DNA from: Promerops cafer
Taxonomy: Eukaryota > Chordata > Aves > Passeriformes > Nectariniidae
Direction: 5' to 3'
Assembly: GCA_013398275.1 (NCBI GenBank)
Contig: VZSE01015292.1
Span: forward strand, 1,450,648 to 1,514,647
DNA length: 64,000 nt
Shown here one piece after another: positions 12,841 through 25,290 of the stretch. The notes below the pieces were generated by a model that made no database searches, had not been told where the DNA came from, and worked only from the letters and a program-made list of their open reading frames with translations. Positions within the stretch are counted from its first letter, which is position 1; each line of letters begins with the position of its first letter. A program made the position numbers and the translations under genes.

Positions 12841-15800
12841 GGAAAGCACAGCATAAAATGAAGCACAAAATCAAATGAGTGGCCAAGGCTAGCTAAAGCA
12901 AAAATTCAGGGATCTGTGGGCACAGCCTAATATTAGCAGCTCTAGAAAAGGCACTAGAAGGCTCATGCAGTACCCAGGCTTTGCTGCAAAGTTGCTGAAG
13001 AGTTAACCCAAAGGCTCCTGACATCAATGCAGGTTTCTTCAGGCCATCCACAGACGTTGGGCAAGACCTGCCAGGACAGTGTGGGCACCCTTCATGTCCT
13101 CATGCCACAAACAGCACATTCCTAGGGGACAGATCCTACCTACTTTGACTGCTCTGCTGGGTATTCCTGAAGCTTTAAAACCAGAGCTGCTCAAATGAAA
13201 CCTGAGGTAGAAGTATTGGCAACAACAGCGCTTCAAAGAGATCGTGTCTGTTTGTATTTGACAAACAGGCTTTGGCACATCACAGTGGAAACAGCTCCTA
13301 TATTTTTAATAGTAAGTAATATATGCTAAATAAAATGTGACCCTGTGCCTTCAGGGAAGACATATGAAAGATGGTAAATAATGTCAAACCGTTTGGGATT
13401 TTCTGTATTCTAGACACTTCTGTGTTCTTCTGTTTATTCCCTGCAAGATGCAAGAGCAATGAAATTTGGTCTCCTCACAGATAAAGCTCCCTCCTCACGG
13501 CTGAAATACAAACTGGTGACAACGTAACAGACCATGTTGTTCAAAATGCAGAATTGAAACTGATTTCTTAGTAAGGCTGGTTAAGAAAAGGGAAACAAGC
13601 CTTCTTTCCTTTCTCTGCCTCTCAAGACTGTAAAATATGCCTGGGCAGGAAGTACAGTAAAGCTCATGATGAGCAGAGATAGCTACTCTGTCAAAATGAA
13701 CAGGGCTCCTCCAAAGTGGCATTTTCACTTAGCCACTGAGCTTGAGGATACAGGGCAGGATACCAGAAGGGCTCTCCAGCAGATGAGGTTACTGGCCAGG
13801 CCTCCCAGCTTCACACCTCCAAAGATCCCAACTGCAGGGAAATGGGAAGCCAGGATGGTACCTGTGGCTTTTGGTAAAGTTGTCTTTTCTCAGCCAACAC
13901 AACCAGAGACTCGGTGGAGCAACAGTAAGAGTGTGGAATAATGTCATTTTTTATGGGAAGACACTGAAAGTTGTAGAGATGCAGAAGGAAGCACTGTACA
14001 TTTAAAACTACTGCTCCAGAACCAGGTGAAAAATACCATTTTTGGACTCTAAATCCCTGCACTGGAATTAGGGAGATAAAACATTGAGAATTACATTTGT
14101 TCCCACTTTCTTGGGAATGAACATGCAGCAAAAAGTGGCTTTTCCCTCATGCTCTGTCCACCCAGGAGACTCCTGACCCATCTGCAAATTCCCATTTTTA
14201 TTCAGCACAAACTCTGCAGAAGTTTAAGCTGCCATCTCTCCAGCACCTTTCTTTTCCAGATTCTCTATCCCTGAATCCTGGAAAGCCCTTCCTTCTCCTG
14301 GACTACAGCTAAGCTGTCTACATGTAGAACCAGCTTTTCTCCATGGAAAGCAGAATTGCTAAAAGACAGGCAAAACTGATTTTTAAACGTTCAGCGGAAT
14401 CTCCTCGCAAAGCTTGCTTTATAAAACTATGTCACAACACTGACAAAACGTCATTTTTTAAAAAATTCAGAATGTTAAATAAGTCCATACCAAGACGAAC
14501 ATTACACTAAGCGATGCAGCCTTCAAAACATGACAGTTGAAAAGAATTAAATTCTTTACAAACAGCTCTAAAAAGTTAATTTTCGTGAACAAGAAACATT
14601 GTTTAAAATTTTAAGGCAAATCACTAAGGAAAGAATCCATTAATATTTAAGATTTTATTCAATTTTCAAGAGCAAGAAAGGATTTTTGGAAGCCAGACTG
14701 ATCTTGAAAGAGAAAAGCCACTTTTCCATCTCCCATTTCCACTGTAACTTTCTTATTTTAAATGGGAACTTCAAAAGGGGAAAAGTGTTCAGAACCCAAA
14801 ACTCCTCTCTGAAAGAATGGACAAACCCAAGAGTTTGCTCAATATTCTCTTTTAGCTTCTATCAGCACTAACAACAGTAACTTGCACATTCATATTAAAA
14901 TAGCCCTCCTTTAATAAATCTCAGATACATTTTGTATTTTGCCTTTGCCACATTTTTGTTAGTGTGTGCTCACCAGGTTAATTTAAAGGTATCAATCAAG
15001 ACAGATTTTATAGGAAGCAATTTTTGTTAGGTCCCTTGAAAATTTAATGTGATAGAAACAAGCTCAGCATTTCAACGTAACATTAACCTCCAAGGTAACA
15101 TTTTGCCATTAAAAAACTCCTACTGTGCATATTCTGTTATTAAAAACAACACCACTGCATGGTCAAAAATGCCAGAAAGGAAAAGAACTATCAAAGTTAA
15201 CAATTAGAAAGCTCCTTCTGCCAGACTATAGTGTCATATACATTACTATCATATTGAATAAATATTAGAATTATTAAATATTTTTAGAAGGAGACAGCAA
15301 TTTTTATTTTATTTTCTTTAGGAAAAAAAAAAAATCTAATTTGTCAGCAAAGTTTATTTCTGGCTCAACAGCCCTTGATGTAGAATTAAGTGTTCCACTA
15401 GATGGAGCAGGATGGTAAAGCCATCATGAGGGCCACCTCCCCTGCTGATCCATGGAAAAGTCAATGTCCAGGGATGATAAGAATTTCAGCTTTCTTCTGT
15501 GCATTCAGGGCAGAAAAAGGGCAACACAAAACCCTCTTAGTGCTCAACAATTTCCTTCTTCCCAGCATAGAAGCTATTAACAAACACTAACCAGAAACAA
15601 ACCCAGCTTTTCCTCACTTCTATCAACTTTACACTAGAAGCACAAAATTTACTGGATGCTTGTCTGAAAACGAAAATCTTTGTACTTTTTTATTTTGTAG
15701 CAACTGAACTTGCAAAAAGCTCCATGCCAAATGATCAAACATTAGTCACCTAATGCAAAAGACATCGTTACACATCAAACAAATTCACTCTGGAAACAAT

Positions 15801-16596
15801 GGCAAAACTTCAAAGAGGCTCCTACAGACCTGGAGCTGTGCAAGGCATAGTAAAATTATCTCTCTTGTCTCTTTTCAAACAGAGCTAATTGTTGATTTAC
15901 CTTTAAGTCTACCTAAACAAACAAACAAAAAAAGAACCTTACAGATTTTATTTCATCAGATGTTCTTTAAGAGATGCAGTATTAGACAAACTGCAGTTGC
16001 CATCATCGTGTGAAACAAGAAACCTTCATTTCCTTGACCATTAAACCTTATTTCAGCTTCTCCAAAAGAAGTAGAGAGAACATAAACTAACAAAGAACAG
16101 TTCTAACCATTAATGTTTCAAATTTAAGTCCTGCAATTCTTGAGTATGCACAACAGAAGTACCAGGAATGGTCACAATTAACTCGAGCACCTTGCCATAA
16201 AAAATCCTGAGCCACAGTATATTGCTGGATGTGATAAGTAACTGCAAACATGCAGCAGACTCTCAAGACAATACTAATTATCCCAGCAGTATAAATACCA
16301 GAAGAGAATGATTCTGTCTCAGATATGTGCATGAAGGCACACAAGCAGAACTCTGGTGACTGATCACAGGCTGCTTCCCATGACTGTCACTCCCATCTCT
16401 TTGCTTCCAGTTAAATAAACTGCACTGGAAACCAAAGTGACAAACAGGTTTATTTCCCACCAACATTCTCTCCAACTTACTGCAACTTGTGTAGCACCTG
16501 AAGCTGACATCTGGAAAGGATGGGCCAAGTGGAAGAGGCAGGAAATTTGGCCTTGCAGACAATAAAACTGTCCCCTCACTAAGGGGCCTTATTAAA

Positions 16597-16620
16597 GCCT
16601 TTTGAAAGGCCTTTTGAAAG
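16597..16620. repeat. 12 bp perfect tandem duplication
   Basis: GCCTTTTGAAAG is repeated twice with no spacer, about 200 bp downstream of exon 6 on the coding strand. Confidence 0.9.
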
Positions 16621-16817
16621 CACCTGTGAAATTTTCCATGTAGATATTGTCTAACTGTACCCCAGTCTGTCCCACCTCTCTGAACAGCTGATTACCAAGA
16701 ATTCATTATGCACCACACATTCCTTTTCCAGGGATAAGGGAAAGCAAGCATCAGGACACCAAGCACTGTCATTCCCCAGCCACAAAGCCACGTGCAGGGC
16801 AGTGGAGCAGTACTCAC

Positions 16818-16915
16818 TACTGTGCACAGTCAATCAGCTGGTACTCGTTGGATCTCTCGTAGCAGGCTTTCACACCTTCATCCTGCCAGAGTGTTTTTGT
16901 GTGTTCATAAAACTC
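16818..16915 (-). CDS. GNAS: Gs-alpha exon 6 (helical domain)
   Basis: Coding exon of 98 bp. Acceptor TTTTCCCATTGCAG, donor GTGAGT (16812-16817). It reads EFYEHTKTLWQDEGVKACYE then RSNEYQLIDCAQ, and ends with TA, the first two bases of a split Tyr codon that the next exon must complete. The block ACYERSNEYQLIDCAQ is almost invariant in Gs-alpha. Position GVKA carries Lys where mammalian Gs-alpha has Arg; GNAL also has Lys here. Tyr in CYERS matches GNAS, whereas GNAL has Phe. The expected continuation, FLDKIDVIKQADY, is not seen in the 16.8 kb that follows on the minus strand, so exon 7 probably lies outside the window. Confidence 0.97.
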
Positions 16916-17619
16916 CTGCAATGGGAAAAGAGTGTTATGGAAACGGGTTAGAGATGAAGAGGATCAGCAAATAGTAATGTATCATTTTGTTTTGCAGTGA
17001 GCAGGAAATGAAGCATATTTAACAAAAATCTTTAACCACGCTTTAGAACCTCACTACAAGTTCAGTTGGCTTTCTAAGTTTGACATCAACACTCTGTAAC
17101 ACTTAAAGGACTGCTCTATCACTGATTGAATCCAACCATCTACTGTAAGAAGGGTTAATGTCTCATTAATAACAATTTCATTAGCAATTATGCTATTTGG
17201 TAACATTTGTTCTTTAACTCATGGTGTCACTGTATTTTACATTTATGGGGCTGTGGTGATTTTTTTTTTCTTCAATGAAACACTACTTCTCTGTAATTCC
17301 TACATGAATGATAATGATAATTACGTTTTACATGACTTTGCAAGCTAGTGAGGATCTTCAGGGACTATACAGACATCTGTATCTTACTCAACTCTGTACC
17401 ACTTCCGTAAATTTATTCCTTTACAGCGTAAAAAGACGTTGAACTACAGAAGAAAGACAGTGACACAAGGCTAGATCATGTTTTGTCTCAACCTTAACAA
17501 CTGCAAGCCAAGATATGAAAGCAGACAGCCAAAAATGCAATGCTTCAGTTTTGCTGAACCTGTAACACCAGCTAAGAACACAACCAAAAGCCCTTTTATT
17601 CTCCACACTTTGCATCCAA

Positions 17620-17685
17620 CAGTGCCTGTGCAAGGTGGGATTGAACTCCTGGCCATGAGTCTAACAACTCTGAACAGACTTAGAA
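17620..17685 (+). repeat. Possible MIR-like SINE relic
   Basis: The segment GGTGGGATTGAACTCCTGGC and the following GAGTCTAACAACTCT resemble the 3' part of MIR (GGGATTCGAACCCAGG, then a CTGACTCC-type tail). The match is short and the left half is not recognisable. Confidence 0.25.
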
Positions 17686-20600
17686 CAGCAGCAGCCTGGT
17701 GACTAAAATACACACAGACACCACTGTGGGCATTCCTCTTATCAACAACCACGGGGGTTCCTTGGCTATCTCTCAGAACTTTGAAGTGTTTTGGGTGAAG
17801 TACTTTCATTCTGATTTTAAGTGGCAAATAATTTATTTTTTTAATCCAGACCAGTGCAAGACTTCTAAAATAGTTGTTGCATATATTCTGTGTCTCCCCA
17901 CCCTTTTTCTTTACAGTGGAACTATTTTAAAGAAGAAATGTGTTATTTTTGCTGCTTCAAGATTCCTCCATCTCTTGGGATATCAGTCTCTCACATTCCT
18001 TTACTATGAATGTAGTACAAAGAAAGGGGACACATTCCAAAGTTTCACTCTGAAAAGAGTTTTAAAAAAAATTCACATTCCTACCACAATCTTAACTAAC
18101 ACCTGAACTGTAACAGAACAGTAAATCCTTTAAATTGCATCTTAAAGATGTATAGAGGCATCTTACAGTAAATTTAGTGATGCTGATTTTCAGAGCACCC
18201 TCTTCTTGGCAGGTATAAGATGCATTTGTGCTATTGTGATCACACAATTATGAACACCAAGGATGGAAGCAGTGCATCAGATGCAAATTTGATTGTCCTT
18301 TTATTGCTATTAAGTATTCCCTAGCTGCACCTACACAAAAACGAGAGTGAACACAAAATACATATCTAAATTTTCTTCTGATTTCTTTTAAAGAGATTAT
18401 GACACTTATATAAGACGTCAGTTTGTTCCCTGCTTTTAGGAACTGTTCATGAACAAAAAGACCAGTTGAATTTCTTTGAGAAGTAGGTAAGAAGATTTCA
18501 GTATTTGCAGATTGCATGACCATTTGCTTTTGCTATTAAAAGAAATAGAAGATGAATCAACATCTTAATTCCAATCTTCAGTTTTCTGTCTCCCACTGCT
18601 AGAATTAGGCTCACTGGATACTTTAATTTTGAAGATTTCCAATTTCTTGGCAGTTGAGGGACTGTCAGTCACCTTCAACTGTATCAGAGCACAGTGGGGA
18701 AAAATCTTTCTAAAGCAAAAAGGAGAAGGAAGAGAAAGTAAAGGAGAGAGGGAGAATTATCTGCAATCTCATTGTATCTGAACCAAACCCATTTTGGGGA
18801 ATATTTCTATATTTGTTTTTAAAAGTAACAGTTGTTCAATACAGAACATCATATGGCTCACTCAACTTATGACTAAAAGCTGGGAAATTGAAAAATGGAA
18901 TCAGCAATTGTACAAGATTTTTTTTGCTAAAATAGCAGTTGATTCAAATAACTCGGCAATGGTAAGTTTACAGAAAAAGCAGTAAAACATTCATCACCAA
19001 AAAAAGTAGATATAAAGTGAAAAAAATCAGTGCTTTAATAAGAAAAGTCACAGCACATTAAAACTCCGCCACAAAAATTCTTCCTCATTACTGTTTCTCA
19101 CTACAACTAAGACACTTCAGTAGAAAGCTGATGTAAAGCAATTATTTCAAAGACCTTTTAAACTCCATAATGCCTTACATTTGGAGTGGTTTCTGCAATC
19201 AGATCTTAAAATGGGATGAAAAAGAAAGCCGGTTCCTGGCCCTAGCATAAACACATTGATAATAGAAAGCCCAGGGTTTAGTTTACCAGAACAGTTAACA
19301 AATTGTGTAGAAGAGTCCTCCCCATGTTCTAAGGGCAATTTTCACTTCTAAGAAAATACATGAATTACAATAATGGGATAAAGATCAGTGTTTGTGCCTT
19401 GTTAGGCCAAATTAGCAATGAAATATTTAAAACTGCCTTTATGCCTGTCCTGCTAATCTGAACTATAACCAGCAATACTTAAGCAATCTTCTCAGTATGG
19501 TTACTAATTGTCCATGTGGGATGGAAAAAGAATTTAATTCCACATTCTTTGAACTTCTTATTGGGGTTTCAAAATCAGGATCTACAACAAGTAAAGAGCA
19601 ATAGATCATTATACAAAGACACAGTGGGGTTTCTTTGGGATGGGTTTTTGCTGTTACTTTCGGTCTTTTTTTCTTGTTCGGTTGTATTAATTGTGTTTTA
19701 AAAAGTGAACTACGTGACTTGAGATGGTCAAATATGAAGGCCTTTCATTAATACACAACTTTTTGTCTTAAGGCCACATCAAATACATCTTCACCCATGC
19801 TGGGACAAATGCTGAGCCACCTCACAGAGCTGTGAAGGTGTTCACCCAAGCAAAGTCAGGCTGGCAGAGCTCATCTCCTGCTGTATTACAAGCCTCCTTA
19901 CTGTAGTGACTGATTTTGGAATTAAGACATAGTATCTGGTTGCAAAAACCCCAGATTCTCCCTCCTCCCCAGTACACCTACACTAACCACAGCTCTGAAA
20001 TAATATTTAAGAAAAAGAATAACACAAGAAATCCTCAGCATCCCATTTGAGTCATGGAATGTAGCCTGGGGCTACTCTCAGGGAAGGCAAGTAAAACCAC
20101 AAGATTTGTTATGTATTTAGGTAAAACAGGGACTTCAGAGGCCACTAGAAACATCAAGTTAGCAAAAGGGAAAAGGGTTGGGTTTTTTTCTTTTTAGTTA
20201 AATAGGTATAATTTGTATGAGAGCTCTAAAAATAATGAGTTAGGAAACAAATTAACCGAAAGTAGCAGGAAAATTTCCTGAAAAGAAATAGCCAGAAAAC
20301 TAGTCCTTACATGTCTGGTTCTTGTTTCTACCACACTGATTGATTTCCTGGCACACTCTAATATAACAGATTCTACAACAGCATCAACACAGGTTTTTCT
20401 TGCACTAGAAAATGGAACTCCTAACAAAACAACTAAAATAAACAAATAATACTAAATAACAATTTGGTTTGAGATGACATTCCACAACAAATATGATTTG
20501 AATGTTAGATTCCAAATGATCCACAGTATTTGCAGTGTATGATCATATTATCCATTTTTGCCCTATGCATATGTAAAATTGAAAAAAAAATCAAATTATG

Positions 20601-21964
20601 TAATTTTCTATTAAAAAAATAAAATGCTACAGTGTCACAATACACACCCAAGATCCTGTTTAAAGTACAGCTGAAGCTGTGTAAAGCAACAAAAGTCAAC
20701 AGAAGTGGTGACAGGATGGCACCACCAGGGAAGGAGAGGAGTGCATTCCTCCTGAGCTTTATGTCAGGATTGGAGCATTTATTCACCACCAGACCAGACT
20801 TCACACGTGCCAAAACGTTCACATCACCCTAAAGAGGGAGAAATCCTTGAGGAGAACACTCAAGGAAAGGAATGTCAATGTAACACAGATCTGAAGAGAA
20901 CAAACAGGGCCTGACTGAATGTGCTCAGGCTGGGCAGGGGCATAGTTTGAATTCCGGGCACAATCCCCAAGAACAGGCTCCACTTCTGGGAAACCATAAA
21001 AAACCCTGAGAAAATCCTCTGGCTGGGTAAACCTCCTCTGGTATTGCTTAGATAACTGAAGGATCAAGGACCACAACTTGCTGCTGATGAGGAAACCTCA
21101 TGTCTTATGATACCATAACACCACAATGGTTAAAAGGCCACATTTATGTGAAATGTATTTCATTATTAATGTTTTATTTATGAGGTGATAGTTTCCCCAC
21201 CTGCTGAAAGCTTCCCAATACAATGAGTCAACAGGCAACATTTGTAAATCACTTGTATTCACTTACAGGAATCTCTGCAGACCTCTAGAGAAAAAAAAAC
21301 CCATCAGTGGAAATGTGGAAGGGATGCTTGGAAAACAGTTCTTTGTTCCAGAAAGATCTTGCTGACACAATTCTGGATTAGAAAAGGGGCAATGCAGAGT
21401 CTAATCAAGTTTAAAACCTACTTATATTGGAAAATTTCAGCAAGCTGAATAAATGGCAGCAGGTAAACAGTGGTTTTGCTCAAAGTTAAACTACAGAAAG
21501 TGTTAAAGAACTTGGGGGTTGAGCACTTTGGTTGTTAAAAAAAATAATCCTCAAGAGGCAAACTCCAGGCCTGGGAAAAAATAAAGGAACCGAGATCTGC
21601 TTTTGAGAAGCATTCTAAAAGGATAAAATACTAGTAGAAAATGAAAGAATATAACTGGATGTACTGTCTACAAGGCTTTGTTCACTCCAGATACATAAAT
21701 ACTCAAGAGACTTAAAAAAAAAAAGTTTATGAAGCAATGTTTTATAGGCTGGGAAAAACACTGGCACAGTCCATGCCAGTGTGACACCAAATTCACAGGA
21801 AACTTAGCATGGACATGCAACATTACCTTTTCTTTGTAAAATATAATATAGGGTGGATCCTTCAACAGAACAGTTTATTTACTAATTCCAGCAAAAGTCA
21901 ACGCCACTGAAAAAAACCTTACCTCCTAAAAGGTGTGTACAACCATTATACAACGTTGTGGTTA

Positions 21965-22000
21965 AAACTGGGATTCAATTCCTGGGCAAAGTTCACTGTC
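21965..22000 (+). repeat. Possible MIR-like SINE relic
   Basis: AAACTGGGATTCAATTCCTG resembles the GCTGGGATTCGAACCCAGG block of MIR. Only this block can be seen. Confidence 0.25.
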
Positions 22001-22189
22001 CCATGGAGCTGCACATTTCATAATAAGAGTTTTAAATAGGTCACCGACTTAAAAATCTAATGATTAAAGGTCAAACCAAACCAGCTTCTAACTGTAAAAC
22101 TGCCTCCTGGAGGACTTTGCTTCCCGATGTGTTCAGCTTCTAAAGGCAGCACTGACCACTGGTTTCAACCCCCCTCAGAGACCTGCTGT

Positions 22190-22480
22190 GCCGGGGGAGC
22201 ACAGCCCTCCTTTCCTGGGCGCCGGGCGGTTCCGCTGCATTCCAGGAGCGAGGCACGGCAGCGAGGCACGGTCACGGGATGGCAGCGCAGCACAGAGCAC
22301 TCCACAACTGCACCAGCTGCTCTCCTCCTTCCAGGACAGGTGAGTACCCACCAAAGGGATTTATTTCTCACTGCTCGTATATGAAATCAAGCGGTGGCTA
22401 CTGACCGTGGGGCCGCTCACGGAAGGGAACTCGTGGCACCTTTTCATTCTCCGCAGGTCTGGGCAGGGATACCAGAACGT
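22190..22480 (+). promoter_or_regulatory. CpG-rich cluster with plus-strand splice donor
   Basis: About 17 CpGs fall in 290 bp, densest at 22190-22290 (11 in roughly 100 bp), within CpG-poor intron. A strong donor, GACAG then GTGAGTAC, lies on the plus strand at 22339/22340, just downstream of the densest part. This is the arrangement of a CpG promoter with a first exon transcribed opposite to GNAS. It includes a 13 bp period duplication of AGCGAGGCACGG (22247-22258 and 22260-22271). An open frame crosses the region but has no recognisable domain. Antisense transcripts are well known at mammalian GNAS, though from other positions, so this is only a candidate. Confidence 0.35.
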
Positions 22481-23511
22481 GTTAAATCTGTCAAATCAGA
22501 CAGTTTAATACGCTGCTTACTTGAACGGGGAAACATCTGCATTCCTAATGGTGTGAACAAGTGTTAATTATTGCTTGCTATTTTAGGGCAAATACGCTGA
22601 TGGTATCACAAAGGAAACGCATACCTACAAATAGTTGAAGATATTCTCCAGTTACTGGCATGTGTCCAGAGCTGAATACAAAACTCTTTGGGAGAGGCCC
22701 AGTGCACTCAGCACTTCCCATAACTGAGTCAGAAATATTTTCAGCAAGGATTTAGTCTTATAATCAAAAGTTTTTCATGCTTGGAAAAGAAGAATGATGC
22801 TGAAATATTCTGTGTTTCTGCTTGGTATCTTCTAGTAGTACAAATTAAACTGGATGTGGCTGCAAGGACTGGCCAATGGGGAGGGAATTCTATTTAAGAA
22901 ACTTCTGTCAAGTTCGAACTCACATTATTCCCCTTTGTTAAGAGTTTCAAAACACCACAGCATTTGAGAAATGTGCCAACACACAAATCCATACCCATAA
23001 GCTACAATGTGCCTTTGGTTAGAAGTTCCTCACTAACATAATATCAAACTATTTCTTTTATTTCTACTTTGACAAGAAGTTTAACTGCCACAGCAACTTT
23101 ATCTGTTGATACCAGAACACAGCTCCTCATGTTAATTAGGGAGGAAAGCTCACTTTGGGTGAGAGCAGCAAGCCTGCTCCCTGTATCATCAAGATTCCTC
23201 TGCAATTTAAACCAAATATTCAGTGTTCCTCCGCTTCTTCCAAGTGTCATACATAGAAAGAGGCAATTCATTAATGGATCAAACTTCCTGATAGCATAAA
23301 AGGCACAAAGAAGCCTTCTACCCCATTCCAGCTCTCTCAGGGTAGTTTAGAGTGGTGACAGAGGCAGTTCAACCATCAGCTATTTTCGGAGACTTCAGTC
23401 TAAAAAGAGGTTTAAATAAAACTCTGAGAAATTTCCTTTGAGTCTTAAATCAGTATTTGGAAAATGTCTTTCATACTACATAATTTAGCTGCTTTTTGTG
23501 TAATTAATAAA

Positions 23512-23532
23512 TATACATATATATATATATAG
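23512..23532. repeat. (AT)n microsatellite
   Basis: Alternating AT run of about 20 bases with one C interruption near its start. Confidence 0.9.
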
Positions 23533-25159
23533 TAAGCTTAAACAGTCAAATAAAATGACATTATTACCTTACCTGGTGCCAAGGACAAACACCTGGGACC
23601 ACACTAAACTCTGCTGCTTCCTTCCACGTTGGAAACAAAAAGCCTCTTTTTGCCAGAAACATCCACCAACAGAAAAGGGTGTGAGATAAAATAGTTCTCC
23701 TCATTCTAAATTCACATAAATCCCAAGGACAGCTCACTAACCCTCCTCCAATCTTTGTGAAGAAGCAGCCTCTGTACTCATAGAAGTGTTCACAGGCTCA
23801 CAATAAAGTTTATATGAAAAAATGAAGCTCAAATAAACTAATTGAAAGTTCTGCTTAATTGCTGGCATTTCTTTTTAAGAGTAAAAAGACACCCTGTTTC
23901 CTGGGAGCTTAAAAAAAAATTTCAAATTTTACTGGAACACTGAAGAAATGTCATGTACTCTCCAAAGACCAGCTGAAAACCCTGACCAGTCAGCTGAGCA
24001 CAACAGGGCTGTGGCTGGATCCACTGTAATACCAGGGAGGCTCCCAGGTATAATTTTATTTCATCTATGCATACACCAATATTTTGTGATAGTCTCTTAC
24101 TGTGATTAAAACCAGAAAATGTTTAAGAATTTCCATATTAAATTATGCCTATTTTCTGTTTAATTCGGCTGACAGCTCTTTTATTTCAACATAAATTGAA
24201 TTAATCTGTCCTTGTTCTTTAAGACTGCTCTGAGGAAAACAAAGAAGATCTATCAAGAGAAATTATGTCACGTGAACTTCTGAACCTGTAAATATGGTCT
24301 GGTATGGTGGGAATTTACTGGATAAAAATACAAGTTCAGAACAAAGCACTAGCATTTACTTCAAATACTAATAAAATAAATTAGTAATAAAGTAAAATAT
24401 AGGGTGAGGGTTATTTGTACTACAAAAGCAACTGGACTACAGAAAAGACATGTATATAATGCCCATTGTCTCAAGTCCTGGGCTGCAGATTCTCCAATTT
24501 AAGGAAATTCTTTGTGGGATTTCAACAGAATTATGTGAACACCTCAGTGAAAGCACTGCAGAATTCAAAGGGCTGGAAAAAAATAAAAAAAAACACTTCC
24601 AAGAAATACATTAGCACTAACAAAATTTGCTAGATATTGCTAGTCACACATAAAACATTCCCATCAGGCATTTATCCATGTAGACAAAAATCAGAGATTT
24701 CAGGAGATTCATTTGCAAATCATTAATAGTTATACGTGTTTCAATTATGAGAAACAGAAATCAAATCAAGTGGCTGCCTGCCTCACAGACCCTATACTAA
24801 AAGAAGGCTTTAAAAGAAATTTTTGATTTATCTGTATTCAAGAACTTACTCCACTGTTAAAGGATAGGAAAACCAGCTTTACATAAGTTCCTGTTAAACT
24901 CTGATCAGGTAAACTCAATTGGATTATCTGGAAGCCCATTTAGAGGGAGCTGCTCTGGGCAGATAAGATTATAGAGATTTAAAAAAGAGTAAGTAAGGAT
25001 TATTTCAGAGGATCTAGCACCACATCACTGATACTGTCTGTAAGACTTCCTCACTCCTTTCTTTGAACATTAACATTCTTGAGCCAAAATACTTTACATA
25101 TCCACATTTTCTACTAGCTTTGTACCTCAAGATGCATCTTGAAGATAAGTACTTATCAC

Positions 25160-25290
25160 TCTTTTACACATAATAAGATAGAGGATACTAAAAAAAGATA
25201 AATAGGACAATTGAGGTGTCTTGCCCAAAATCATAAAAAATCTGGAGAAGAAAAAGCTGGAGCCCCTAATTTTCCCTCTGTGGTAAGTAT
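25160..25290 (+). repeat. MIR-like SINE relic
   Basis: Order and spacing fit the 3' half of MIR: a TTTTACACATAATAAGATAG segment (compare TTTTACAGATGAGGAAAC), then AATTGAGGTGTCTTGCCCAA (compare GACTTGCCCAAGGTCA), then AAGCTGGAGCCCCTAA (compare GAGCTGGGATTCGAACCC). The copy is heavily diverged, as expected of an amniote-age element surviving in a bird. Confidence 0.5.

Larger units (their letters stand above)
1..16817 (-). other. GNAS: GNAS intron 6 (partial)
   Basis: Non-coding, AT-rich sequence after the exon 6 donor, continuing past the window edge. I looked for the minus-strand codons expected in exon 7 (FLDKIDVIKQADY) and exon 8 ([20 protein letters not shown]) and did not see them. Contents noted separately are a CR1 3' end near 3.5 kb, a pair of diverged repeats near 4.75 and 5.55 kb, a palindromic direct repeat near 5.3 kb, a possible SINE relic near 7.14 kb, an (AATC)n microsatellite near 9.3 kb and a CpG-rich cluster at 12.6-12.85 kb. 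A GC-rich but CpG-poor stretch at about 7.4-7.76 kb has open frames on both strands that I take to be chance. The remainder shows nothing recognisable. Confidence 0.8.

Noticed and set aside
12469..12849. 126-codon minus-strand frame over the CpG cluster
   Set aside because: Overlaps two other open frames in the same GC-rich patch and shows no domain. Composition explains it.
22127..22384. 85-codon plus-strand frame over the CpG/donor region as a protein gene
   Set aside because: The frame runs on through the donor into intron-like sequence and has no known motif. If transcribed, it is more likely a non-coding first exon.
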